From Corynebacterium pelargi (GTDB lineage: Bacteria > Actinomycetota > Actinomycetes > Mycobacteriales > Mycobacteriaceae), in the NCBI RefSeq assembly GCF_014635485.1, contig NZ_BMCX01000001.1, positions 62,001 through 126,000 of the forward strand: a DNA stretch of 64,000 bases, given 5' to 3'. Below the pieces are notes generated by a model that saw only the letters and a list, made by a program, of their open reading frames with translations, had not been told where the DNA came from and searched no databases. Both the position numbers and the translations under genes were made by a program. Of this stretch, positions 36,000-45,037 are shown one piece after another. Numbering within the stretch: the first letter of the stretch is position 1; every line of letters starts with the position of its first letter.

Positions 36000-37307
36000 T
36001 TAAATCATCACCGAACCAAAGAGGAAGCCCAGTGCCACTGCAATGACGATGGCGAGGGTTCCGGGAATGATGAAGGGGTGGTTGAACACGGCATTGCCGA
36101 TCCTTGTTGAGCCGGTATCGTCCATCTCCACTGCTGCGAGCAAGGTGGGATAGGTCGGCAAAAGGAAGAGCGCGGATACTGCGGGGAAGGCGGCGACGAC
36201 CGTGAGTGGCGAAACGCCGATGGCCAAAGCAGCCGGCAGCAATGCCTTGGAGGTGGCGGCTTGTGAATACAGCAGTGCTGCGGCAAAGAAGAGCACGACG
36301 GCTAGCATCCAGGGGTACGAGCCGAGCAGTTCATTGGAAAAGCCCTTGATGTCTTCGATGTAGTAGTTGATCAAGGTAGTACCGAGCCAAGCCACACCGA
36401 GCACGCACACGCAGGCGGACATGCCGGAGCGGAACACCTGGGTTTTGAGAATCTCATCGGCGGGGATTTTGCAGAAGAGCACGATCGCGGTTGCTGCGGC
36501 CAGCATCATCGACATGATGGCCTCATTACGTGGCAGTGCTGGGTCGCTGATCAAGCCCACCTGGTCGGAAATCAAGGTGGCATAGACCATCACGAAGATG
36601 ATGGCGATCAGGAAGATCCACACCGAGGCCTTGCCTGCGCTGCTTGCATGAAAGGCTTGTTGGCCCTTGGGTTTGCTCACGAGCCCTTTGGCCAGACGCT
36701 GCTGGTACACCGGGTCTTGGTCGAGATCTTTGCCCAAGCGGTTGGCCAACCAAGCGGTGGGGAAAATGGATAGGAACGTCGCGGGGATAGCAACTGCCAG
36801 CAGCGTGAGATACCCAACCCCCATCGGTTCGAGGATCGAGGCAACAAAGACCACCGCTGCGGAAATGGGTGAGGCGGTAATGGCCATTTGTGAGGCGGGT
36901 ACCGCCACCGATAGCGGCCGCGAGGGCCGGATACCGGATTCTTTGGATACTTCGACGATCACCGGCAGGGTGGAAAACGCGGTGTGGCCGGTGCCTGCGA
37001 ACAGCGTCATCAGATACGTCACGACCGGGGCCACGTAGGTGATGTACTTGGGGTTCTTGCGCAGTGCTTTTTCTGCGATATGCACCAGATAGTCCATGCC
37101 GCCGGCGCGTTGCATGGCGGCAATCGCGGCGATCACGGCCATGATGATGCCGATGACGTCGAAGGGGATGTCTTCTCGGGTAACTGGTACGCCGAGGATA
37201 CCAAGGAGCAGTACGCCGAGGCCTCCGGCAAAGCCGATGCCAATCGAGCCGAGGCGCACGCCAAGAATGATCGCGAAAAGCACGATCAGGATATGGAGGA
37301 TCACCAT
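36000..37307 (-). CDS. Anaerobic C4-dicarboxylate transporter (DcuA/DcuB family)
   Basis: 435 aa with about 10-12 membrane helices throughout. Family motifs include RLGSIGIGFAGGLGVLLLGILG, AGTGHTAFSTLPVIVEVSKESGIRPSRPLSV and SQMAITASPISAAVV. Dcu carriers exchange aspartate, fumarate or malate for succinate. Placement directly before aspA suggests aspartate uptake coupled to aspartase. AAAAGGA precedes the ATG at 37307. The upstream region (37364-37400) contains four GCATG elements, a possible operator. Confidence 0.93.
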   Translation of the reverse strand: MVILHILIVLFAIILGVRLGSIGIGFAGGLGVLLLGILGVPVTREDIPFDVIGIIMAVIAAIAAMQRAGGMDYLVHIAEKALRKNPKYITYVAPVVTYLMTLFAGTGHTAFSTLPVIVEVSKESGIRPSRPLSVAVPASQMAITASPISAAVVFVASILEPMGVGYLTLLAVAIPATFLSIFPTAWLANRLGKDLDQDPVYQQRLAKGLVSKPKGQQAFHASSAGKASVWIFLIAIIFVMVYATLISDQVGLISDPALPRNEAIMSMMLAAATAIVLFCKIPADEILKTQVFRSGMSACVCVLGVAWLGTTLINYYIEDIKGFSNELLGSYPWMLAVVLFFAAALLYSQAATSKALLPAALAIGVSPLTVVAAFPAVSALFLLPTYPTLLAAVEMDDTGSTRIGNAVFNHPFIIPGTLAIVIAVALGFLFGSVMI

Positions 37308-37448
37308 GAGGATGCGTCCTTTTCTTCGTTGGTAGCAGCATTGGTGCCACTACGCACTCATCCCCCATCATGCGCCATGCAAACCTATGCATGCAACTTT
37401 TGAACGACCCCTACGAAGTGGCTAAAAACCCGGTGTGACATGCGAAAA

Positions 37449-37478
37449 CCCCCGGATCCCAGCCTTGGGAACCGGGGG
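37449..37478 (-). terminator. Terminator of the his/metH operon
   Basis: On the minus strand CCCCCGG and CCGGGGG pair with an inner CCCA/TGGG stem, followed by TTTT. It lies 31 bp after the hisG stop and is a standard intrinsic terminator. Confidence 0.85.
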
Positions 37479-37509
37479 AAACGTGGTCAATCCCACCAAA
37501 GGGGAATCT

Positions 37510-38355
37510 CTAGACCCTGGCGATGCGAATATCAGAGGCCAAAATAGCTTCGGCCCCAATATCGACCAGTGAATCCATGATCTGATTTGCCTTCGCACGC
37601 GGCACCAACGCACGCACCGCTACCCAACCTTCGCGCGCCAGCGGCGAAACGGTCGGGCCGGTAACCCCAGGAGTAATGGCTCGTGCCTTTTCCAGGTGCG
37701 CGGAATCGACGTTGTAATCGAGCATGAGGTAGTGCTGGGCGTGCAAAATGCCTCGAAGACGTGCCAGGAAGACCTTCTGCTCCTGATCAACCTCCACGCC
37801 TTTGCGGCCTACCACCACGGCTTCAGAATCAACCAGTGGCTCGCCAAAAGGCTCAAGTCCCTGCTTACGCAATGTCCTGCCGGTTGAGACAACATCCGCG
37901 ATGGCATCTGCCACGCCGAGTTTGATGGAAATCTCCACCGCGCCATCGAGTCGGATCACCTCAGCCTGAATCCCCCGGCGCGCGAGGTCTTGGCGCACCA
38001 AATTCGGATACGAGGTTGCAACGCGCTTGCCTTCAAGCTTTTCGACGTCCCACGCTTGATCTTTTGGTGCGGCATAGCGGAATGTTGATGCACCAAACCC
38101 CAGGGTCATGACCTCTTCGACGTCAGCTTTAGAGTCGGCGGCGAGATCCCTGCCGGTGATACCGAGGTCGAGTTGCCCACCTGCGACATAAATTGCGATG
38201 TCTTTGGGTCGCAAGAAGAAGAACTCAACGTCGTTGGCTTTGTCGTGCACGGTGAGCATTTTCGACTCGCCGCGGCCGGTGTAGCCGGCTTCTTTGAGAA
38301 TTTCCGTCGCGGCCTCAGACAGTGAGCCCTTATTGGGGATAGCAACCTTCAGCAC
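37510..38355 (-). CDS. hisG: ATP phosphoribosyltransferase
   Basis: 281 aa, the long form with a C-terminal regulatory domain. [47 protein letters not shown] and [18 protein letters not shown] (PRPP loop) are family motifs. It starts histidine synthesis by joining ATP and PRPP, and this form is inhibited by histidine. The start is GTG at 38355. It follows hisE by 20 bp, the corynebacterial hisE-hisG pair. Confidence 0.97.
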   Translation of the reverse strand: MLKVAIPNKGSLSEAATEILKEAGYTGRGESKMLTVHDKANDVEFFFLRPKDIAIYVAGGQLDLGITGRDLAADSKADVEEVMTLGFGASTFRYAAPKDQAWDVEKLEGKRVATSYPNLVRQDLARRGIQAEVIRLDGAVEISIKLGVADAIADVVSTGRTLRKQGLEPFGEPLVDSEAVVVGRKGVEVDQEQKVFLARLRGILHAQHYLMLDYNVDSAHLEKARAITPGVTGPTVSPLAREGWVAVRALVPRAKANQIMDSLVDIGAEAILASDIRIARV

Positions 38356-38375
38356 GTGCTTCGGGCCTTTCTTTT

Positions 38376-38639
38376 TTAGAGGTATTTATAAATATCTTCT
38401 GGGCGCAGACCGCGCTTGAGCATAATCACCTGGGACCAGTACATAAGCTGGGCGATCTCCTCAGCCAGGGCCTCGTCTGATTCATGCTCCGCAGCCAGCC
38501 ACACCTCGCCGGCTTCTTCAATCACTTTCTTGCCGAGGGTATGGATGCCTGAATCCAATGCTTTGACGGTGCCAGAACCCTCCGGTCGGGTCTCGGCGCG
38601 GTCGAGGAGCTCTTCAAACAGGGAATCGAAGTTTTTCAC
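38376..38639 (-). CDS. hisE: Phosphoribosyl-ATP pyrophosphatase
   Basis: 87 aa from a GTG at 38639 ([26 protein letters not shown]). The MazG-like helix with [22 protein letters not shown] gives the metal-binding ExxE region. It performs the second step of histidine synthesis. An ATG at 38657 would add six residues absent from the C. glutamicum protein as I remember it, so the GTG is preferred. Confidence 0.93.
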   Translation of the reverse strand: MKNFDSLFEELLDRAETRPEGSGTVKALDSGIHTLGKKVIEEAGEVWLAAEHESDEALAEEIAQLMYWSQVIMLKRGLRPEDIYKYL

Positions 38640-38679
38640 GATGGCTAAGTATGCCACCTTCTCCCCTAGCCTTCAGGCG

Positions 38680-39360
38680 TTAGTCCCCCTTTTGAAGGGC
38701 ACCGGACCAAAACGCCAGATCGCTCGCCTGCTCAAAATCGAAGTCGATGCCACCACATAACGCCCGCATGGAGTGCGCGCCTGGCACCAACTTTTCTTCA
38801 TCCTCGGGCAAACCGATAACTGTGGTGTGCGCAGCCAAAGCCGCCTGCATGCCCGCTACGGAATCTTCAAACACCAGACACGATGTAGGTTCCACGCCTA
38901 GCAGCTCTGCTGCTTTGAGGTAGATATCCGGTGCTGGTTTTCCTTCGGGCACTTCGTCACCACACACTGTGGCTTCAAAGAGGTCACGGCCGAGGAAATC
39001 AATGGCCCCATCGGCGACTTCGCGTTCAGTATTCGTGGCAATGGCCATGGGCACACCGCTGGCATGAAAGCCTTGGAGCATCGTTGCCACGCCCGGGCGC
39101 AGCTCAAGTTCTTTTGCGAACAGTGCTCGCATGTTCTTAAAAGCGAATGAGCGCCAATACGCTTCGTCGAAAAGCTCTAAACCGGCATGCTCGGCGCAGA
39201 GTCGCGCGGTAAAACTAAAGCTTGCCCCAACCGTTTGGGCCTGAAGCTCAGGGGTGAGCCTTTTGCCCATGGCCTCGCTCATCTCGTAGGTGCCCCGTGC
39301 CCACAAGGGCTCGGAATCGACGAGGGTGCCGTCCATGTCCCAGATGATCGCGCTAAACAT
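38680..39360 (-). CDS. HAD superfamily phosphatase (phosphoglucomutase-like)
   Basis: 226 aa. Motif I DMDGTLVDSEP near the N-terminus, motif II IATNTEREV, and the Lys and Asp motifs in PEGKPAPDIYLKAAELLG and CLVFEDSVAGMQAAL give a complete HAD hydrolase with a helical cap. The substrate is unknown. ATG 39360 lies inside the last codons of metH, overlapping it by 8 bp, so it is translationally coupled to metH. The same HAD-hisE-hisG order follows metH in C. glutamicum. Confidence 0.92.
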   Translation of the reverse strand: MFSAIIWDMDGTLVDSEPLWARGTYEMSEAMGKRLTPELQAQTVGASFSFTARLCAEHAGLELFDEAYWRSFAFKNMRALFAKELELRPGVATMLQGFHASGVPMAIATNTEREVADGAIDFLGRDLFEATVCGDEVPEGKPAPDIYLKAAELLGVEPTSCLVFEDSVAGMQAALAAHTTVIGLPEDEEKLVPGAHSMRALCGGIDFDFEQASDLAFWSGALQKGD

Positions 39361-42300
39361 TGAAGTACTTCGCCTCGGGGTGGTAGAGCACGAAGGCATC
39401 GGTGGACTGCTCGGGATGAAGCTGCAGCTCCTCGCTCAAGCTCACGCCGAGGCGCTCCGGTTCCAGCAACTCCACCAGCGTCTTGCGATCCTCCAAATTC
39501 GGGCAGGAGCCATAGCCAAAGGAATAGCGAGCACCGCGGTATTCCAGGTTAAAGAAGTGCTCCGGGTTCTCCGCGTCCTCATCTCCGGCAGAGGTGCCAT
39601 CGCTTAAGGCAAGGTCGTGGCGAATGCGCGAGTGCCAGTATTCGGCAAGTGCTTCGGTGAGCTGGACGCCCACTCCGTGGACTTCTAGGTAATCGCGGTA
39701 GTTATCCGCGGCGAAAAGCTCATTGGCAAAATCGGCAATGGGCTGGCCCATCGTGACCAACTGCATGGGGAACACATCAACCTGGCCGGTTGCCTCAGCC
39801 ACTTCGCGATCCCGAATGAAATCGGCAATGCACAAGAACTTTCCGCGCTGCTGTCGGGGGAACTCGAAACGGGCTACCTCTTCAGCCTTCGGATCCGGCT
39901 CCGCCAACAGGATCACCGTGTCGCCTTCCGAGACGGCAGGATAAAAACCATAGACCAAGGCTGCGTGGTCGAGTACGCCTTCAGCTTTGAGGCGATCGAG
40001 CCAATAGCGCAGCCTGGGGCGGCCATCAGTTTCCACCAATTCCTCATAGCTTGGACCTTCGCCTCCGCGGGTGCCTTTGAGGCCCCAACGACCCATGAAC
40101 AATGCGCGCTCATCAAGCAGTGGCAGATAATCGGCCAAGGGGATGCCCTTGACCACGCGGGAGCCCCAAAATGGTGGGGTTGCCACTGGCACATCGCGAG
40201 CGACCTCGGAACGCTCCGGCACCTCCACTGGCTCAAGTTTTGCCTTGCGCTCAGCGGCGATGCGCTTCGAACGCTCGCGACGAGCCTTGCGTTCTTCACG
40301 CTTTTCCTGCGCCTTGGCGGCCTCGGCCGAATCCACCGCGGGAGCATCGCCATTGATCCTGGCCATAAATTCCTGCATGAGCCTTAAGGACTCGAAGGCA
40401 TCCTTGGCGTAGTGCACGTCGCCTTCATAAATCTCAGCCAAATCGTCTTCGACATAGGCGCGAGTTAAGGCGGCGCCACCGAGAATCACCGGGAAATGCG
40501 CCTTGGCCACGGCATTCATCTCCTGCAGATTCTCTTTCATGATCACCGTGGATTTCACCAACAGTCCCGACATGCCAATGGCGTGCGCGTCATGCTTTTC
40601 GGCGGCCTCAAGGATATTGGCAATGGGCTGTTTGATGCCGATATTGACCACGTTAAAGCCGTTATTGGACAAGATGATGTCGACCAAGTTTTTGCCGATA
40701 TCGTGCACGTCGCCTTTTACCGTGGCAATGACGATGGTGCCATTGGAGCCGGAGTCGTCTTTGGCCTCCATAAATTGCTCCAAGTGCGCCACGGCGTGCT
40801 TCATGGTTTCAGCCGACTGCAGCACGAAGGGAAGCTGCATCTGGCCGGAACCAAAGAGCTCACCCACCGTTTTCATACCGGCGAGCAAATCCTCGTTAAT
40901 GATCTGCAACGGCTCTTTTTCTTCCATGCCGGCATCGAGATCAGCTTCAATACCGTTTTTCTCACCGTCGATCACGCGCTGCGCGATGCGCTCAAATAGC
41001 GGCATGGCCGCGAGCGCTTCCGCACGGGCATCCTTAGAAGATGCAGCCGATACGCCCTCAAACAACTCCATGAACACCTGCAGCGGATCATAATCCTCAG
41101 TGCGGCGGTCGTAGATCATATCCAGCGCTACTTCGCGCTGGCGATCTTCAATACGGTTCATGGGCAGAATCTTGGAGCTATGCGCAATTGCTGAGTCCAA
41201 ACCGGCTTGGACGCACTCGTGCAAGAACACGGAGTTCAGCACCTGCCGCGCCGCGGGGTTCAGGCCGAATGAGATATTCGAAAGCCCCAAGGTGGTGTGA
41301 ATATTCGGATGGCGTTTTTTGAGCTCGCGAATCGCCTCGATCGTTTCAATGCCATCGCGTCGGGTTTCTTCCTGGCCGGTAGAAATGGGGAAGGTCAGGC
41401 AGTCGACGATGATGTCGTGTTCCTTTAAGCCCCAAGTGCCGGTGATATCAGCGATCAGGCGCTCAGCAATGCGGATCTTATGCTCGGCGGTACGAGCCTG
41501 GCCTTCTTCATCAATGGTCAACGCCACCACGGCAGCGCCATGACGCTGCACCAATGCCATGATCTTTTGATAGCGCGAATCAGGGCCGTCGCCATCTTCA
41601 AAGTTCACCGAATTCACCGCACACCTACCGCCGAGGTGCTCAAGACCAGTTCGAATGACCTCAGGTTCGGTGGAGTCGATCATCACCGGCAGGGTGGAAC
41701 TCGTGGCAATCAAGGAGGCCAGCTTGGCCATATCCTCGGTGCCATCACGGCCAACATAATCCACACAGAGGTCGATCATGTGGGCGCCATCGCGGGTTTG
41801 CTGCTTGGCAATGTCGATGCAGGTTTCCCAATCGCCACTGAGGATGGCCTCACGGAATGCCTTGGAACCATTGGCGTTGGTGCGCTCACCAATCATGGTG
41901 ATGCCGGTGTCTTGGGTCAGTGGCACCGAGGTATATAGCGAAGACACGGAATCTAGTTCGGCAGTGCTACGCGGAGCCGGGGTTGCCTTGCCCACCACGG
42001 CATCGCGTACCGCCGAGATGTGCTCAGGCGTGGTGCCACAGCAGCCACCAACCATGCGCAAGCCATAGTCTTCTACAAAGCGGAACAAGGCGTCGGCGAG
42101 GTCCTGCGCGCCAAGTGGGTACACCGCACCGTTTGGGCCAAGTTCAGGCAAGCCAGCATTGGGCATGACCGAGACGGGCATATTGGCGTTTTGAGAAAGA
42201 TAACGAAGGTGCTCGCTCATCTCATCGGGGCCGGTGGCGCAGTTGAGGCCAATCATATCTACGCCAAGCGGTTCGATGGCCGTCAGTGCGGCGCCGATTT

Positions 42301-42937
42301 CCGAGCCGAGCAGCATGGTGCCGGTGGTTTCCACGGTGACGTGGCAGATAATCGGCACGGAGGTGCCGAGCTGCTCAAAAGCCTGCTTGCAACCATGCAC
42401 GGCCGCTTTGACCTGTAGCAAATCCTGGGCAGTTTCAATCAGGATGGCATCGGCGCCGCCTTCGACCAGACCGAGTGCCGCTTCGAGGTAATAATCGCGC
42501 AGGCGATGAAAAGGCGCATGGCCAAGCGAGGGCAGTTTGGTGCCAGGGCCTAAAGAGCCCACAACAAAACGGCGCATCCCATCGCGGCCTGGCCCGAGAT
42601 CGTCCGCGACCTCACGGGCAATCTTTGCGCCTTTATAGGCGAGCTCTCGGCAACGATCGGCGATGTCATAATCAGCCAGGTTGGGCAGGTTGCAGCCGAA
42701 GGTATTGGTTTCTACCAAGTCGGCTCCGGCCTCGAAATAGGCTCGGTGAATACTGCCCACCACATCGGGGCGGGTGTGGTTCAGGATTTCATTGCAGCCC
42801 TCTAGGTTGAGGAAGTCCTGTTCAAGGTCGAGTTCGAAGCCTTGAAGCTGGGTGCCCATAGCGCCGTCGCCGATGAGAACGTGGCGCTGTAGCGCGTCGA
42901 GGAATTCAGATTGCTGTGCAGTGCTCGCGGTAGTCAT
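39353..42937 (-). CDS. metH: Cobalamin-dependent methionine synthase
   Basis: 1194 aa, full length. The order is a homocysteine-binding domain with zinc cysteines (LNCATGPDEM, GGCCGTTPEHI), a pterin-binding domain (MIGERTNANGSKAFREAI), a cobalamin cap and B12 domain with DVHDIGKN near residue 745 (the His is the lower axial ligand), a charged KREERKARRERSKR linker, and the activation domain ending RYSFGYGSCPNLEDR. It transfers methyl from methyl-THF to homocysteine. A TAAGCT hexamer (42947-42952) ends 9 nt before the ATG, suggesting a leaderless start, and leaves no room for a B12 riboswitch. Confidence 0.98.
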   Translation of the reverse strand: MTTASTAQQSEFLDALQRHVLIGDGAMGTQLQGFELDLEQDFLNLEGCNEILNHTRPDVVGSIHRAYFEAGADLVETNTFGCNLPNLADYDIADRCRELAYKGAKIAREVADDLGPGRDGMRRFVVGSLGPGTKLPSLGHAPFHRLRDYYLEAALGLVEGGADAILIETAQDLLQVKAAVHGCKQAFEQLGTSVPIICHVTVETTGTMLLGSEIGAALTAIEPLGVDMIGLNCATGPDEMSEHLRYLSQNANMPVSVMPNAGLPELGPNGAVYPLGAQDLADALFRFVEDYGLRMVGGCCGTTPEHISAVRDAVVGKATPAPRSTAELDSVSSLYTSVPLTQDTGITMIGERTNANGSKAFREAILSGDWETCIDIAKQQTRDGAHMIDLCVDYVGRDGTEDMAKLASLIATSSTLPVMIDSTEPEVIRTGLEHLGGRCAVNSVNFEDGDGPDSRYQKIMALVQRHGAAVVALTIDEEGQARTAEHKIRIAERLIADITGTWGLKEHDIIVDCLTFPISTGQEETRRDGIETIEAIRELKKRHPNIHTTLGLSNISFGLNPAARQVLNSVFLHECVQAGLDSAIAHSSKILPMNRIEDRQREVALDMIYDRRTEDYDPLQVFMELFEGVSAASSKDARAEALAAMPLFERIAQRVIDGEKNGIEADLDAGMEEKEPLQIINEDLLAGMKTVGELFGSGQMQLPFVLQSAETMKHAVAHLEQFMEAKDDSGSNGTIVIATVKGDVHDIGKNLVDIILSNNGFNVVNIGIKQPIANILEAAEKHDAHAIGMSGLLVKSTVIMKENLQEMNAVAKAHFPVILGGAALTRAYVEDDLAEIYEGDVHYAKDAFESLRLMQEFMARINGDAPAVDSAEAAKAQEKREERKARRERSKRIAAERKAKLEPVEVPERSEVARDVPVATPPFWGSRVVKGIPLADYLPLLDERALFMGRWGLKGTRGGEGPSYEELVETDGRPRLRYWLDRLKAEGVLDHAALVYGFYPAVSEGDTVILLAEPDPKAEEVARFEFPRQQRGKFLCIADFIRDREVAEATGQVDVFPMQLVTMGQPIADFANELFAADNYRDYLEVHGVGVQLTEALAEYWHSRIRHDLALSDGTSAGDEDAENPEHFFNLEYRGARYSFGYGSCPNLEDRKTLVELLEPERLGVSLSEELQLHPEQSTDAFVLYHPEAKYFNV

Positions 42938-42941
42938 CGAG

Positions 42942-42957
42942 TAGACAGCTTAGTATG
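42942..42957. promoter_or_regulatory. McbR-like box over the metH promoter
   Basis: TAGACAGCTTAGTATG resembles the McbR operator TAGAC-N6-GTCTA: the left arm is perfect and three of five right-arm bases match. It covers the proposed -10 hexamer of metH. McbR represses sulfur and methionine genes in C. glutamicum, so control here is plausible but unproven. Confidence 0.3.
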
Positions 42958-42984
42958 TTTATGGGGCTGAACCTCAAGCCAGGC

Positions 42985-43371
42985 TTAGTCTTCTTCAAAT
43001 AAAGGAAACGCATCCAGATGATCCACCTCTACCCCACCGTAGCGGGCGATTTGGGTGATGAGCTGGTTTAATTCTTCATGCTCCTCAGGCTCGATCACGG
43101 CGTCGAAGTGCTGAGAATTAAATTCAGTCAGCCTGTGCTCCAAATCCTTAAGCCCAGCATCAAAGACCTCGGCATCCACGTTGCGCTGACCTTGGCCTAG
43201 GCCTTGCTGCTGCACAAAAGCCATCAACAATGAGCGAAGCTGCCCCAGAGCCTCCACCGGAAAGGGTGGTTCCCAGAAGGTGCGCTCCTCTTCCTTGAGG
43301 TATGCCCCAGTGGCAAATTCCTCCAGGCCGCTGATCCAAGCGTCAATGAGAGTTTCGGGGGTATTGCTCAT
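42985..43371 (-). CDS. Conserved hypothetical protein, 128 aa
   Basis: Acidic and predicted mostly helical (TLIDAWISGLEEFATGAYL, EHEELNQLITQIARYGGVEVDHL). No signal peptide, membrane segment or metal motif is seen. It follows mshC by 9 bp with a perfect AGGAGG ribosome site overlapping the mshC stop, so the two are cotranscribed and translation should be strong. I do not recognise the family; a link to mycothiol metabolism is only suggested by position. Confidence 0.75.
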   Translation of the reverse strand: MSNTPETLIDAWISGLEEFATGAYLKEEERTFWEPPFPVEALGQLRSLLMAFVQQQGLGQGQRNVDAEVFDAGLKDLEHRLTEFNSQHFDAVIEPEEHEELNQLITQIARYGGVEVDHLDAFPLFEED

Positions 43372-43380
43372 GCCATCCTC

Positions 43381-44667
43381 CTAGAGTTTGATGCCAAGCA
43401 GCGCATCAACACACGCGACAACCTTGTTGCCAGCAACTGAAAGGTCTGAGCCTCCAACACTAGTTGCGTTGTGCTGATCGAACACCTCGCTGCTATCAAC
43501 GCCAAGGGTGGTGCGCGCCCAGGCGTCGATAAGCTCAAGAGCCCGAGGGGTATTCAAGTCATCTGCCAAAGCCTGGGCCACCTGCTGGCACAGCGCCACA
43601 GCGGCCTGCTCGCTTTCCGCCTTCACGCAGGCTGCGCGCCACAGAGCAAGGCGGTGCTCCGCCTCTTCGAGCACGCTGTCAGACCAATCGCGATCCGCGC
43701 GGTAATGCCCCGCAAACACGCCAAGACGAATGGCTGCGGGATCATGGCCTGCGGCGGTGAGCTTGGATACGAAGACCAAATTGCCCAGCGACTTGCTCAT
43801 CTTGACCCCATCAAGGGCAATCATCCCGGCATGGGCATAGTGGCCGGCCATGCGCGGGCAACCCAACGCGGCCTCTGCATGCGCAGCCGAGAACTCATGG
43901 TGAGGGAACTTCAGATCCGCCCCACCACCTTGAATAGCGAAATGGCGGCCAAGACGGTTGGTGGCAATGGCAGAACATTCCACGTGCCAACCAGGACGGC
44001 CAGCACCAAAGGGCGCATCCCACGAGGGCTCACCCTCGCGCGCTGCACGCCAAATCAACGCATCCAGGGGATCACGCTTGCCGGGACGCTCCGGATCCCC
44101 ACCGCGTTCAGCGAAGAACGTTTCCATGGTGGCGCGATCATAATTGGACTCATACCCGAAGTGATCCGTCGCCTGAATCGAGGCGTAGATATCGGCGTAC
44201 TCGCCTTCGGTGATATATGCAGCGCCTGCGTCTAAGAGTTGCTGGACCATGCGCACCACCTCATCCACGCTTTCCATCGCGCCGATGTAATCCTGCGGAG
44301 GGATCACGCTGAGTGCTTCCATATCCGAGCGGAACAGATCGATCTGGCTGGTGCCAAGCTCACGCCAGTCCACACCATCGCGTTCGGCGCGCTCAAACAG
44401 AGGATCATCAACGTCGGTGATGTTTTGCACGTAGTGCACCTGGTGCCCGGCGGCCAGCAGATGCCGGATGGCTAAATCAAAGCTCAGGTATGTCGCTGCG
44501 TGCCCGAGATGAGTGGAGTCATATGGAGTAATGCCGCAAACGTAGACGCCCACCGGCTGTTGATCCGTTTCAACTTCCTTGATGCGCTGATCGGCAGAAT
44601 CATAGAGGCGCAATGGTGGGATGGTGATATCCAACGTGGCTATTTCGGGCTTTGGCCAAGAATGCAT
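43381..44667 (-). CDS. mshC: Mycothiol ligase MshC
   Basis: 428 aa. It resembles cysteinyl-tRNA synthetase but has the MshC forms [19 protein letters not shown] and [13 protein letters not shown], a WHVECSAI zinc/cysteine site and [13 protein letters not shown], and lacks the tRNA anticodon-binding tail. It joins cysteine to glucosaminyl-inositol in mycothiol synthesis, the main thiol of actinobacteria. The long in-frame extension upstream is rejected: a TACAGT hexamer (44675-44680) ends 7 nt before ATG 44667, so a leaderless start fits. A G-quadruplex motif lies further upstream at 44740-44761. Confidence 0.93.
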   Translation of the reverse strand: MHSWPKPEIATLDITIPPLRLYDSADQRIKEVETDQQPVGVYVCGITPYDSTHLGHAATYLSFDLAIRHLLAAGHQVHYVQNITDVDDPLFERAERDGVDWRELGTSQIDLFRSDMEALSVIPPQDYIGAMESVDEVVRMVQQLLDAGAAYITEGEYADIYASIQATDHFGYESNYDRATMETFFAERGGDPERPGKRDPLDALIWRAAREGEPSWDAPFGAGRPGWHVECSAIATNRLGRHFAIQGGGADLKFPHHEFSAAHAEAALGCPRMAGHYAHAGMIALDGVKMSKSLGNLVFVSKLTAAGHDPAAIRLGVFAGHYRADRDWSDSVLEEAEHRLALWRAACVKAESEQAAVALCQQVAQALADDLNTPRALELIDAWARTTLGVDSSEVFDQHNATSVGGSDLSVAGNKVVACVDALLGIKL

Positions 44668-44739
44668 GCCAACCACTGTATTGCATTGGGGTTGCACAGT
44701 TATAGCGAGGACCCGGGCGGCCCTGGGGCTGCGCTGTTT

Positions 44740-44761
44740 GGGGCTGGGTTTGGGGTTGGGG
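44740..44761 (+). other. G-quadruplex motif upstream of mshC
   Basis: The plus strand has four G tracts of 4, 3, 4 and 4 separated by loops of 2, 3 and 2 bases, which meets the strict G3+N1-7 rule. It lies about 60 bp before the mshC -10, in a G-rich run from 44724 to 44770. The rest of the 44668-44924 gap shows no gene. Confidence 0.6.
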
Positions 44762-44924
44762 TGCTTGCGGCTGGTGTCTGATGCGCGGTACTGCGCGGTG
44801 CTAATCGGTGTCGCTGGAAGCCACGCACACCCCACGCCAAGCCAGCCCCCTGCTCTAGCCCTGCTGCCCTGCCTTCCTGCCCCAAGAACCTATGTGGTCG
44901 CTCTAAGCAACACCGAAAATCGGC

Positions 44925-44963
44925 AAAACCCCCGCATCGCCTTGTTCGGGAATTCATGCGAGG
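44925..44963 (-). terminator. Terminator of uppP
   Basis: On the minus strand CCTCGCAT pairs with ATGCGGGG across an 18-nt loop, followed by TTTT. It lies about 75 bp after the uppP stop. The sequence between carries two copies of GGCCTGCAC of no clear meaning. Confidence 0.6.
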
Positions 44964-45037
44964 GCTTGAGGGCGTGCAGGCCCGCAGGTGCGTGAAGGTG
45001 CAGGCCTTTTAGGTGCGCCGCCGGGATGTTAGCGCTC

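Noticed and set aside
43381-44667. Cysteinyl-tRNA synthetase call
   Set aside because: The motif forms CGITPYD and NITDVDDP and the missing anticodon-binding region fit the paralogue MshC.
44668-44835. N-terminal extension of mshC
   Set aside because: The 56 extra residues are low-complexity and unlike the family, and a -10 hexamer lies inside them just before ATG 44667.
44841-44890. 6C-type small RNA in the C-rich stretch upstream of mshC
   Set aside because: C runs occur, but the paired-hairpin layout with C6 loops is absent.
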